From Condylostoma magnum (taxonomy: Eukaryota > Ciliophora > Heterotrichea > Heterotrichida > Condylostomatidae), in assembly GCA_920105805.1 (NCBI GenBank), contig CAKKTI010000013.1, positions 1-64,000 of the forward strand: a stretch of 64,000 nt of DNA, given 5' to 3'. The notes beneath the pieces were generated by a model that saw only the letters and a list, made by a program, of their open reading frames with translations, was not told where the DNA came from and did not search any database. A program made the position numbers and the translations under genes. Below are positions 46,671 through 58,632 of this stretch, in pieces (positions within the stretch are counted from its first letter, which is position 1; each line of letters starts with the position of its first letter).

Positions 46671-49600
46671 ATGTCCTTGTTATTGCTTTAAGTTCTCCAT
46701 CTAGTAACTTCCTATCCAATCTAGATTATAAAGAAATATAATCCTTCATTCTATGATTGGGAAGTACCTCCATAGTCCGATATTGAAGCGGATCCTACTG
46801 AAATACTACTTGATAATCAATTTCTCTATGATTAAGAAGCATCGTAAATTTTTAGCATTTCTTTCTTTATGCTAGCCGGTGCTCCTCTGGATTATACTAT
46901 ACTATAATTACAAAAGGACAGCTAGTTCTTATTTGAGCTAACATGTGCTAATAATTGCAAAGAATTACACTTCTAATGAACAGAAGATGCCATGGTATAA
47001 ACATTCGAATGCGAATAAACTTCAAATCGGTATATCGTTTTATCTAGAGGTAAGTCATTCATAAAAATCTGCTGATTTTGTAATAGTAGATTAGAATGCA
47101 ATCAAAGTTAAACTAATAGCGTAATATGAAGGGAAGTTAAAGACTCAAAATTAATAATTGCAGGTAAATTTATGGGGGTAATAATGGATTTAATCTATCA
47201 TAATGGGGAAGTTTTATCTTAATAAGTTATATGGGACTATTACAATGACAGGTATTAGTGCTAAGATAAGGTAGAAAATGGAATATATTGTGGTTAATAC
47301 ATGCCTTGGTCTTTAAGAAGATTTGGTAACTATGATTATAGCTGCCAGCCATACGAAGGAAAAATACCTATGATACTTCAGAATTAAGAAGTTGTAAGAA
47401 ATAAAGAAGAGTATCATATAACTGCATTTTATAAAAATGAAGAAAATAGTAATTGGCATGATATAATAGATTTAAGGAATAAAGAAAATACGTATCAATT
47501 AAAACTTAGATTCAGCCCTACATATGGATTAGCTGTGAAAATAGAACTAAAAGATGATCTAATTCATAGCGGAAACAATTAAACATGCACCTTTTATGAT
47601 AATTATCCTTTTATACCATTAAAAGGAGAATGATAATTTATAGGACTTGGAATTCAGCCAAATACAGTAAAAATAACTTAAATATATCAAAATTAAACAT
47701 AGAAACTTATATAAGATGTAGTATGTCATGAATAAGGAGTTTAAATTTTTGAGAAATTTGATTTTGATGATAACAACTTTAGACTTGCCGATGTAAGAAT
47801 CTACTTTCAATTTCTATAGGACTCTTAATTGTAGCAAATTATGTAATAGGGAATGAGTTAAGCTTTATTAAACTCATAATTAAATGAATTTGAGATAGTA
47901 GACTGTGATCAAGGTTATTTAAAGAACTGAGGATAATGCTTACCTTGCTTTGATACTTGTGCTCAGTGCACTTAAAGGTCTTATAGGGAGTGTGTAGAAT
48001 GTATAGATGGTTATCACTTTAAACAAGTAGATAATAGCTGTATAAGTAGATGTCCAATTTGATCTACTCTAGATGACAGCAACCGGTGCATTTAAGGAGA
48101 CTATTATCCCCTTATTTTTGACTTATCTGTATAAAACATTGAAAGTCATGGATATGAAGCTATTATGCAATAAAATTCAACCTATATTCCTATATAAGGC
48201 TATTATTTAGAAGGAAAGTAAAAAATAATAATTGAAGATGAAAGTAATCTAAGTCCTTCCTTATCCTCAGACTTTTGTACCTCAACTATTCTGATTGTTT
48301 ATAAGGAAGATATTATATTTCAGATTGATAGCTTTTTGTAGTTTAAATTGATATCTGGATAAAATGGTATGGTGCTTTAAATAGATACTTTTGGATATTT
48401 AAACTAAAATCTCAACTTTACCTATGAATCTACAATTAAAAGCTCGAATCAGTGAATAATGATTTAATTTTGCTTTAATGAATTCGAAGAATATCTTAAA
48501 ATAATAATCGATAATGAAGTTGAACTATATCAAATGGAAACTCCACTAATTGATTTCTAATTCTCAGCTCATAGTTTTGGTAGTGAGTAATTTAGTGGTA
48601 TATTTTACCAGATCATATATCATAAAAGTAATTATTTAGATGTTATAAGTAAAGATCATAAATGCCTATAGAATTTGTACCCTGATATCACAACCAGTAA
48701 TTGTATAGCTGAATGCGGATAATTCAAAGACAGTTGTAGAGGATGCTAGTTAACATAAGACTTATGCTTCGAAATATGATGTGATACTATTAAAGGATTT
48801 GGAGAAAATGGAATAGTGGAACTAAACTGACTGTTTTAATTTTAATAAAAAGAAATAATAGGATAATGTAGAGAGATATGTGGAGATGGGCTGAATTTAG
48901 GGTAATTAGAATGTGATGATGGTAATTTTATAAATGATGATGGTTGCAATCAATATTGTGAAGTAGATTACAAATTTATATGTTATGACCAATAAAACAA
49001 TCCTTAACTGTGTATAAATCAATCACCTATTTAATACAAAGGATGATAATAAGATTCAATGAAATTCAGTATAAAGATAGAAAATGACTTTGATTTCTCT
49101 TTATAGTATAGTAGTTATAGCTATTCCATAAATAAGTTATATAATGGTTTGGAACTTTATCTACAAATTGAGAGTATTTAGTATCAACCGTATAATATTA
49201 CATTTAAATTTGATGACTAATTAGCATTTTAATTATAAGTTGATCCTAGATGCGAAGTTTACAATGAAATATGCGAAAAGTGCATAGAAGATTTTGCACT
49301 TATAGATGGAGATTGCGAATGTATAGGAACTTTTTATCTTGATAAATAAAAACGGTGTATTTAATGCGAAAATAACTATATTGCTTTAAATGACAAATGC
49401 ATCTGTCCCTAGGGATATTATATAGAAGATGAGTGCTTAAAATGTAGTGAAAATTGTGTCATTTGTGAAAATAAGACTACATGCTTAGATTGTTATTAAG
49501 GATACTTTCTAATGCAAGGGTAGTGCATTTAATGTAAAGAAATAGAAGGATTTAGTAATAATTGAAGAATAGAATTGAATAACATTCAAGATATATCATC

Positions 49601-51158
49601 AATTTAAAGTTAATGTGAAGAAATATGCGGAGATGGTTTAATGTTGGGATAAGTAGAATGTGATGATGGTAATTAGATCAACGAGGATGGATGCAATTAG
49701 TTCTGCAGAATTGAGTAAGGATATAAATGCAGTGAGCATGGATGCTCTAATAAGAAAATTGAATCAGAAATAACTTATATTGGTTTGAAGGAGGGTTAAT
49801 ATACTCTAAAAATATCATTTAACAGTGATATTATATAAGATAGCAACTTAAGCTAGTTTAGTTAGATATAAATTGAAAATATAGACTTTAATTTTTAATT
49901 AGACTACTAATAGAAATAGTTTAAAGAAATAGATATAATGATTACACCTTTATCAGATGTAAAAGCAGGATAAGATGTAATAATAAGCTTTAATACGATA
50001 CTTCAAAATCTATATGGATTTACAACTAATCAATCTTATTCAATTGTACTAGAAGACGCACACTCCACAGCATTTTCATAGTAGGTTAAACAAGCTTAAA
50101 AGGCTGAATAATTTAATATATTAGGTGGTATTGGCTTAGCAGCAGGATTCTCTGTTATTGGAATTTAATTCAATATGGGAGCTCTATGAAATTCTGTTGA
50201 ATTGATGTAAATAATCTACTACCTTCTTTTTGTATAAGTAAACTATACAGAAGAGTTGAATTCTTTTATGAGAGAACAATCGTTAGCTACATTTAGTTTT
50301 TTAGATCAGTATACATAGGATGTAAAAGGTAATGGGAATTATTTAAATGATAAATTCGAAAAGGAAGATATTAGTAATGATATAATTAGTAATAATGGGC
50401 TTTTACTGTCCATGGTTTTTGCTACTCTAATTATTCTATTTATCTTATATATACTTAGTAGGTGTAACAGTAACTTTATGAATAATTTGAGGAATAAGAT
50501 CCTTTACAATGTATTTCTCAGATCCCTTTATTCATGTTTTATGCCAATCTACTTTGGCTTATTATTACAGATAAAAGATATTGATTATATAGATTGGAGA
50601 ACAATAATCTAATACTTATTTCTTATTTTTGCAATTATTTTAGTATTAGTGTTTCACATTATCATAGTTTTCGAAATATTAATGCAGAAAAGTTATTAAA
50701 ATGAGAATCTTATTTAATTTTTCGAAGATTATAAAGAGAAAGGAAGGTATAAGTGTGGATTTGCTATTTTTGTATAAATTAAGAGAATAATATTTATCAG
50801 CAGCATTGTCTTAGTTTCTAATCCGTAAGATTAAATATAATGAATAATTGTAAGTTAAGTGTTTTATCTTTTAGCAGTTATTATAATAAAACCATTTAAA
50901 AGAAAATATATTGGACAAGTACTCAATTCGATCTAAGAGTTTGTACTTTTGATTGTAATGATTTTGATACACTTTTTATACCATTAAAAGCTCAATGATG
51001 TAGGGTAATAATTTATATAATATTTTAATTTCAATAAAGCATAAAGCTTGTTGAAAACAGAATTAATCACCATAATCAACAAATTTAAGGAGTCAAATTG
51101 AGCCATAGTTTAGATAAAAAGTTCTTTAATATAAAGTTACAGGTTGTTAAAATTATAA
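46671..51158 (+). CDS. Cysteine-rich surface membrane protein with DUF4215 repeats
   Basis: About 1,495 residues in one frame. A signal peptide (MSLLLLQVLHLVTSYP) is followed by an N-terminal lectin-like region of about 400 residues. Furin-like Cys-rich linkers come next (CFDTCAQCTQRSYRECVEC). Two DUF4215-type units follow (CGDGLNLGQLECDDGNFIND near 48880, CGDGLMLGQVECDDGNQINE near 49620) with growth-factor-receptor-like Cys pairs between. At least six transmembrane segments close the protein from about 50110 (GIGLAAGFSVIGI, LLLSMVFATLIILFILYIL, YLFLIFAIILVLVFHIIIV). The domain order matches large ciliate surface proteins of unknown function. The stop is unclear among TAG 51111, TAA 51132 and TAA 51156. 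Divergent to CDC50. Confidence 0.83.
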
Positions 51159-51363
51159 TTAATCAAATCTAAAATCGATGATATCTATACATTATCTGTA
51201 TTACTTACTTGAAATTTCATAAAAATATCTCCAATTCTTCACTATTCTCAAAATTCTTCTAACTTTAATAGCTACAATCCTTAAAACTATCAATTTAATA
51301 TTTAGTTTATTGCTTATTAAATTTTAAATCTCGAATTATTCTAAAGTTTGTTGAATAATAAAA

Positions 51364-53190
51364 ATGGGAATTTCTCCTTCTAATGAAAAGCCAATTGATT
51401 ACGGGGATTTCTTTTGTGATGAGATTCCTAATAGTACTCGTATAGTTAAAAGGACTTAAAGATACAGTTTCATTGAATATGATGATAGGGGTCTAGCAAA
51501 AGAGCATAAAAGTAGTTAATTTACTCTGTAGCAATCTTATATCAACTTACTATAATAAGGAGGAGATGCTCCGTTTCTCGGTACATTAGTCAAAGAATGG
51601 ACAATTATAGACTATTCATCATTACTATACAATTTCCACCTTGCACCCTTCTATACTATGATTGATAAAGAAAGTTTATTATATTTATTAGACTTAACTA
51701 AAATAAAAGCTATGATTATCCACTCTGATTTTATTCCGAAAATGCTAGAAATAATATAAGGGCAAACGGAGCTTAACCTAAAAACGCTGAGATTAACGGC
51801 AACCCTGATGAATCAACTTAGGTGCAATGTTAGGAGTAAAATATAGAAATTTTCGGGTTTGGGGAAATCTGTGAATTTGGTAGAAATAATGTACAGGAAT
51901 TACCTAAATTAGATGATGATGGCCCGTACAGTCTAATTTTTACAAGTAGAACTGCTAAGAATCCTAAAGCAGTGGTAGCTACTAAAAGAATGTCAAGGTT
52001 AACTTAAGAATCATAACTTGATTAAACAGATACTAATTTATCATTCTTACCTCAAGTGCATATTATGGAAAAAGTTTTTTAGGCTGTTTTATCACTATAA
52101 TGAAAGTTGCATTTTTTGGAGGAAATTTAGAAACTTTGATGAAGGAACATAGCAAAGCCATCCTTTATTATATGGTACCTAGTATTTTAAACAGAATCTA
52201 TGATGCATTGAAAGCAAAATTTGAGGCTTTACCATAGGATTAGAAGAAATTGTTAGGTACTATTATAGAAACTAAAAGATAAAGGCTAAAGCTGGGATAT
52301 TGTACTCATCCTGTTAATTATAATGATAACAAAGCTGATAAATACTACCAACCATTTTATTTAAATCATGTTTACGACCCAATCTTCTTCTACGAGGCTC
52401 GAAAAACACTTGGAGGGCGAGTAAAATAGATAGTAGTTGGCTCTGCATTGCTGAAACCAGAGGTGAAAGGATTTATAAGAGTAGTATTATGTGTTGAGTT
52501 AATGGAGGGATAATCCGAAACAACTACTTCTGGTTGCTCTACACATAACGGAGATTTGATAACAACTACAGTAGGAGGAATAAACCCTAAACTTGAGGAT
52601 AAGAGATGTCCTTGAAATGAATTATAATACAAACTTTATAGATGATAATGGAGTGAATAAGCCCAGGGGAGAAATTCTGTTTAGGGTAATACTATTACTC
52701 CTGGCTATTTTTAAAATCCGGAAGAGACAACAAGGTTTTTTTATGAAAATGGCTGGTTATAGACTGGAGATATTGTAGAACTATAACCTGATTTTACTAT
52801 TGAAGTTATAGATAGGAAATCTAATATATTCAAATTGAGCTAAGGAGAGTATATTGCACCTGAGAGAATATAGAACTTTTATAAAATCTGCCCTGTTATT
52901 TTGTATATGGGGATATAACTAGAGATTATTTAGTTGCTATTATTGTGCCTGATCCTGATTATTTACACAAGTTTACGTAGTCTTAGGGAATCGAAGGTGA
53001 ATTTAGTGAGTTATGCAAAAATGAAAGGGTAAAAGAAGGAATTATTGAAATTTTAGCTAGTATTGTCTAAGATAATAAACTTTCAGGATTAGAATTAGTA
53101 AGAAAGATTCATTTAACTCCATTACCTTTTGCAACAGATAATGGAATTTTAGCACCTACTATGAAGCCGATTACTATAGAGATGTTATAG
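51364..53190 (+). pseudogene. ACSL: Long-chain acyl-CoA synthetase, decayed
   Basis: Recognisable ACSL segments lie in order but in different frames: DYGDFFCDEIPNSTRI at the start, LSFLPQVHIMEK (LSYLPLAHIFE in the family), ALLKPEVKGFIRVVLCVELM, NYNTNFIDDNGVNKPRGEIL, ENGWLQTGDIVELQPDFTIE, VIDRKSNIFKLSQGEYIAPE and VPDPDYLHKF. The AMP-binding loop, normally TSGTTGNPKG, reads TSRTAKNPKA and has lost the Gly and Thr that hold ATP. At least four frame changes (near 51900, 52090, 52610 and 52900) and internal deletions make it non-functional. No GT-AG introns of 15 or 16 nt account for them. A host metabolic gene copy that has died, probably not long ago, since the identity is still clear. Confidence 0.85.
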
Positions 53191-53261
53191 ATAATTATAT
53201 AATTATGATTAATGGAATGTTTAAACAACTTGCTTAGTTTTTATGATGGCTGTACGCTATA

Positions 53262-53590
53262 TTGTAATTACCTAATTTATTTTCCATTTCAAGTTAAATT
53301 AAAAGCCTGACCTTATAATTATATAAACAAAAGTATTAATTTATTTCCCTCGAATTTACAAGATAATTGTTATCCTAATTGCTGCATTGGAATTAAGTAT
53401 TTACAACTGTAAAATATAATCATCAGTAAATAAAAAAATATACTTAATTGTAATACTATCTGCTACTAAGATTGGCATTTAATATACTCAATCATTCTAG
53501 GAATATTGTTTACTTCTTTTATGGTATTTTATTTCAGTTAAAAGTTCTATATAGAAGGTTATCAATAAAGGACTTTATTAGAGTAATTGC
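53262..53590 (+). pseudogene. Decayed copy of the receptor's membrane region
   Basis: These about 330 bp align with 8393-8710 in the receptor gene: the order of shared blocks is the same (TTGTAATACTATCTGCTA, ATATAATCATCAG, TCTAGGAATATTG). Deletions and substitutions shift the frame repeatedly. It lies directly after the ACSL relic. The next 270 bp up to the tRNA show no gene. Confidence 0.85.
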
Positions 53591-53864
53591 ATAAGAAAAG
53601 GGTTAGTTTAGATAATGATAAGTATTTAAAAGGACTATTTTAAAGATACTATTACTTACCAAGCTAAACACTCATAAACCATAATTTTCAAATAAATATG
53701 AATATACTAAGCATAAGTTGTAGTCTCTAGTTAGTATTATTCTAATCATCAATTAAATCAGCAATTCTACAAAGTATATTGTCATGAATATTATGATATA
53801 GGAGTTTACATAATAATTAATCATGTAATAGTATAAGTATTGAAAATAATAGTTAACATCAGAT

Positions 53865-53937
53865 GGGAGTCTAGCTCAAATGGTAGAGCGCTCGCTTAGC
53901 ATGCGAGAGGCACCGGGATCGATGCCCGGGTCTTCCA
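53865..53937 (+). tRNA. tRNA-Ala (AGC)
   Basis: 73 nt folding as a standard cloverleaf: D arm GCTC/GAGC, anticodon stem CTCGC/GCGAG with loop TTAGCAT giving anticodon AGC (53898-53900), T arm CCGGG/CCCGG with loop ATCGATG. The A and B boxes are intact. The acceptor stem has one U-U mismatch at pair 6 plus a G-U pair. A run of five T follows at 53939, a Pol III terminator. No intron. Not a suppressor tRNA. Confidence 0.95.
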
Positions 53938-54087
53938 CTTTTTATAAAATTCATAATAGATAAACTAATGCATAGCTAATCTAAGTATTACAACCTATGA
54001 AAGTCCAAATATATACAAATTAATCCAATAAAAATTAAACTTTCTTATATACACAACTACATTTACAATCAATTATAAATACTAAAA

Positions 54088-55336
54088 ATGATAAAATCCA
54101 CTAGAATGGTAAGATGTTTATCTCAAGGTAAAATCCAAAACTCTTAAGAAAACTTTTTATTCAAGCCAACAGTAAATGTTTTCACACAAAAACATAAAAG
54201 CACTCGTTAAAGATCCCATGATCTATTCCCAAAAAGGAAAATTGTAAAGAAGATTTTAATTAAAGGTAGAAAGCCTGATAATAAAATAATAACTAGATAC
54301 TGATAAGCAAAAAAGCAATTATAGATTTTTTCTAAACCATCCCCTCCTCAAACAAGGCATAAAAAGCGAAGGGAGAACTAATCGACTCCTATTTTAGAAA
54401 ACTTTAATAAGCTAGTAATGGCTATAGAAAACACAGCAAAAAATAAGCCGGAAATAGGCTATACAACTGAAAGATTTATGCGGATATCTAAGGGATTAAG
54501 AGATGCGTCAAAAATTACCTATGATAATTATATCCAACGTCAAAAATACAAAAGATAAAATCAAGCCTTTAGGAATAATGGTGATCCTATTTCTGACAAA
54601 GATATAAAAAGCTGTATGGTGGAAAGAGATCGAATAATGAAAATGCCTGTAAAGTTTGTTTAATCATTTATTTTAGTGTTTTTGGATAATTATGACGTGA
54701 AAATGGGTAGTATTAGGCTCTTTATTATATTATTAAATACAGCAAGCAAGGAAATACTATAGAAGACAATTGCAATCCTTTAGGTGCTTTGTTAAGGTTT
54801 CTGTAAGCATAGTAATCTGGATAGTAAATATACATGTTTTGATTATTATTGACTATGTTTTATTCCCACCTGAGCCAGAATCTTATATATTCTACTACCA
54901 GAATTAGGTTTTTATACCGAAATTGATTGAATTAATTAAAAGCTTAGGATACTTTATAGTAATTGTCCTTGGATTTATTATAGGCTCCACAATAGCAGAA
55001 ACAATTGCTTACTAATCTGTTGTTGCATACTAACAAAATCAATAGCAGAGTAATGAGGTAATCATATATATGTGTTTTAGTATTTTACTTTAAGCTGTGA
55101 TTTTACTAGTAGCCTTTTACGGATGATTAATTATGAGTTTATATTGGATTGGAGTAGAAAATTTGATATAAGACAATGGATTTTTAATTGTCACTTCATG
55201 TTTGTTAGCTGGAGCAATGAAATATCCAGTACGAGAATTAGAAAAAAAGCTTGATTTCTTCTTGAATACTTTTACTTTATTTTCAGCTTTAAAATGTTTA
55301 ATTTGGGTATTCAGTATTATAAAAATATATATTTAA
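54088..55336 (+). CDS. Membrane protein with basic N-terminal half (one 16-nt intron)
   Basis: Exon 1 (54088-54796) gives a basic soluble region rich in Lys/Arg/Gln (MIKSTRMVRCLSQGKIQNSQ start; ENFNKLVMAIENTAKNKPEI). Exon 2 (54813-55336) gives five hydrophobic segments (VIWIVNIHVLIIIDYVLF, GYFIVIVLGFIIGSTIAETI, CFSILLQAVILLVAFYGW). Removing the 16 bases at 54797-54812 joins the two frames cleanly. About 410 residues. No family is recognised. It ends near TAA 55334. Downstream of the tRNA by 150 bp. Confidence 0.6.
54797..54812 (+). other. 16-nt GT-AG intron
   Basis: GTTTCTGTAAGCATAG. It lies exactly where the coding frame moves by one, between a soluble exon and a transmembrane exon. The size fits the 15-16 nt introns known from heterotrich ciliates. 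Confidence 0.6.
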
Positions 55337-55756
55337 TCTATTGTTAACAGATCTAATTAGTTGTTGTACCTTTATTAATACCCACCAAATACATAAAATG
55401 ATTTTCTTGTATTTTGTACAATAAAGTTAGAAATAAGATTAACTCACATGATATCTTTTATAAAATTTTGTTAAATGTTTTAAATATAATAGACTCATAC
55501 AATTCGAACATAGCTGATAAAATATAAGAAAGCTATTCAAATGTATAAGTTTTATCAAAATAGCTTAGAAAAAAAAACATATAATGTCATTTAGATTCTC
55601 TATGGTAAATATTGTACACTCATATAATAATTACTACATAGTTATACAGTCCTTTATCATTTCTTTTAATCTTATTGTGTATATGTACTAGTACCTGCTC
55701 CTTTTAAACTTTAATATAAAAAAATAGTCCATTAATCAATATAAACTATCTTTTAG
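55337..55756. other. 420-bp interval, possible small minus-strand ORF
   Basis: The plus strand shows nothing convincing. On the minus strand ATG 55732 opens a frame without TGA to TAA 55298 (about 144 codons, hydrophobic and Lys/Tyr-rich, MDYFFILKFKRSRYQYIYTI). In such AT-rich DNA this may be chance, and it would overlap the 3' end of the neighbouring gene by about 40 bp. Confidence 0.25.
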
Positions 55757-58384
55757 ATGACGTAGTTCAACAAGATGAACTTTTTAAATGAAATAATGCC
55801 TGCCTTAGAGTTTTCTGGGCCCCACTGCAATCAAAATTAATCAATTAGAAAAAGAAGAAGTAAATGGCATGGTTACGAATTTTATCAATCTCAAAACAAA
55901 CAACCAGATGATTTAGAGCACCATGACAAAATATTAAACTGATTAAGGAAAAGGCCACCTAAAAGTTAATCAGACATCTTTCTTATATAAAGCGATTGAT
56001 TTTCCCAAATAATCAGGCAAATGCATGAGAAAAAGCTGAATAATGGAGATGGAACCTTTAAAATCTATGATAAAATACAAGTTATTGATTCTTATGATAT
56101 TAACGACTGGTTCATTTATCAAAAGAGAAACTATTATGACATAAAACAGTCAACTTCTAATGAATTAATACAGAAAGAATAAAAAGTAGAAAATAGTATT
56201 AAGTTTCTGGCAATTGACTACAGCTAGATTTTTTTGAAGTTTTAAGAAAGTATAAGTGAAATTCTAAACCTTATATCTGCTATTTCAAACAATCTTTCAT
56301 TTAAAAAGCCTGTAAGAGCTTTTTGAGATGTTTATAGTAAATAGTGAATTTGAGAACTGCCATCCTGGGTTAATTTAAACGAAGGGTAATCGATGGCACG
56401 ATGGACTATAGCTTTTCTAGAAAAGTCGATCTGAATGTACTACTGGTACTACACAAAATAAGACCCTAGGATTAAAGGGGAGAATGCTCAGTTAAACTGG
56501 CAGTAGATTTAAGATATTAAATAGGCAGATAATACTAATATAATAAAGTTTTGAAAAAAGCTAAACAAAGAATAGAAGATACAAATTGTGGGTAAATTTC
56601 CATAAATCTAGAAACAATTTGAGCAATATAAGTAAAAATAGATAAAAAGTTAATAGTATAATTAACAGTCGCATAAAGTAGTCACATCCCTAATGCTTAA
56701 CACATACACAACTTCGTTTATTGGGATGTATACATCTCGGTTTCTAGAATAATACTTTACAATTTGTCGATAAAGGCAATATTATTACTAAAGCTTAGAT
56801 AGTCTCGAATAGTTTTACAAAAGCTTATTGGAATAGTAGGAATAGAAAATATTTGAAGATTTGAGCTTTTCCGATCTAAATCGGGCAGACTCGGCCTTTG
56901 ACTTTATAATAAAACAATTTATACAGAAAATACACGATGCTTTTTCTAGGTAATTAGGGGAGGATTTGATGACATAAACTCAAACAAAAAATCAATAAAG
57001 AAGAAAGAGAAAGAAGAAGAAAAGTAATTTCTGTCCTGTTAAGGAATTGATTGATGAGCTAATCGAAAAAATATTTAAGTAGATTTTTGATAAAATTTAA
57101 GATAAAGAAAAAGTAGTAGAAATCAAATAAGAAACATCCCTATAGTAAATATAACAGTAAAGATCTGGATAAATTGATGATGATGGGTTTATGCAGGTTG
57201 TTTAGCGAAGGAAACATTATTAAAATAATTTCAGCAAAAATTAGAAAAGAAAAAGAGGAAATTACTTGAGTAACGGGAAATACTAAAATACTAGAATCAA
57301 TAAGCAATAAAAAGTTACTAACAAGAATTAATCAAAGTAGCAGAATATTTAAAAATAGTAGAATTAATCAAAGTAGTAGAATATACCAAAATAGTAGAAT
57401 TAATCGAAGTAGTAGAATATACCAAAATAGTAGAATTAATCGAGGTAGTAGAATATATAAAAATAGGAAACTACCAAGTAGCCTAACAGCTAATCCTCTA
57501 ATTCCCCAAAGTCTATTTTACACAATCAGATAATTAACATAGGCGAGTAGTGTGTAAAGTACTAATAATGAATTTATCCTACAATAATAAAGATAATACA
57601 CAACCTAAGTCCTTTAGTCTCATACTTTTATCCAGGTGCACATTTAGAACTCTTTGGATCTTTTCCAACAGGCCTAGCAACTCAGTAGTCAGACATTGAC
57701 TTAGTAATATGTGATATTTAAATCAAAGATAGATCCCACTTATAATAATGCCTCTATAATATAGGAGGACATTTACAAGTTATCAGCTGAATTTCAAAAT
57801 GCTCAGTTTTAGCCAAAGCATCTGTTCCTATAATAAAATTTTAAGTAGAACTCGCATAATTTTGTGACTCCTAGTAACTAATTGAAGTAGACTTATCTAT
57901 TAATAATCCTTTATAACACTAAGGCCTTGCATCTATGCTATTGGTCCAGAATCTATTAGTTAGTTATAAGCCATTTCAATTCTTAACCATTGTAATAAAA
58001 AAGCTACTAACAAAAAACGGACTGAATAAAGCTTACCATGGAGGACTTTCAAGCTATAGTGTTGTTATATGAGTAACTGCAGCTTTGAATTTAAACAAAG
58101 AAAGTGAAGATAACTATGGATACCTTCTTTTATTCTTTTTAGATTTATTTGGGAATAAATTTAACCCTAAAACTTAAGGAATAACCATTCTAGACGGACA
58201 GAGCTTTTTCTAATTAGAAGATTCCCTATAGTTTGTTTTTACTTAAGACCCCAATGATCCTAATCATAATACGACAAGCTCAGCGTATGCTATCATGGAG
58301 ATTTTATCACTTTTTCGGGAAACATACAGAAGGCTTAATTCAAGCCATAGGACCAGCTTGATTAGTTTAGTTAATTAAATCTAA
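55757..58384 (+). CDS. Trf4/PAPD5-type non-canonical poly(A) polymerase with long N-terminal extension
   Basis: About 875 residues. The C-terminal 260 hold a nucleotidyltransferase: PGAHLELFGSFPTGLATQQS with the GS motif near residue 634, DIDLVICD supplying the two catalytic Asp (about 646-648), IEVDLSIN with the third Asp, and the central/PAP-associated domain with GLSSYSVVIW, YLLLFFLDLFG and DPNDPNHNTTSSAYAI. These are Trf4/PAPD5 features, enzymes that add short A tails for nuclear RNA decay. The N-terminal about 600 residues are basic, Gln/Asn/Lys-rich, and contain a 12-residue repeat. The stop is TAA 58376 or the TAA-TAG pair at 58382. ATG 55757 is the first of several possible starts. 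Confidence 0.85.
57325..57468 (+). repeat. Four copies of a 36-bp in-frame tandem repeat
   Basis: The unit encodes NQSKQQNIPKQQ and is repeated four times with few changes; most Gln are TAG or TAA. It lies in the low-complexity extension of the Trf4-like gene and keeps frame. Confidence 0.85.
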
Positions 58385-58471
58385 TAGTTATGTTTGAATA
58401 ATACTAAAATGCCTATTTCACATATACTTCTGATTTTATAGTATTTAAGTACTTTCAGTATGAATAAGTTC

Positions 58472-58590
58472 GTTATCGGCCATACTATGCCTAAAGCACC
58501 GGATCCCATCTGAACTCCGAAGTTAAGCGGCATAAGGCGAGGATAGTACTTGGGTGGGTGACTTCCAGGGAATCCCTCGTGCTGATAGCC
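58472..58590 (+). rRNA. 5S rRNA: 5S ribosomal RNA
   Basis: About 119 nt. The 5' end GTTATCGGC pairs with 3' GCTGATAGC (helix I). The conserved blocks CACCGGATCCCATCTGAACT and CCGAAGTTAAGCGGCATAAG (box A region) and TTGGGTGGGTGACTTCCAGG are all present. A T run starting at 58596 ends transcription. A single dispersed copy between two protein genes, not a tandem array. Confidence 0.97.
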
Positions 58591-58632
58591 AACACTTTTT
58601 GTGGATTTCTTTAGTTGAGAGGAGATATTTTA

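Noticed and set aside
53865-53937. Possible suppressor tRNA for the reassigned codons
   Set aside because: The anticodon is AGC (alanine), not complementary to TAA, TAG or TGA.
57325-57468. CRISPR-like or non-coding minisatellite array
   Set aside because: Four copies of 36 bp without spacers, in frame within a long coding sequence; it is a protein repeat.
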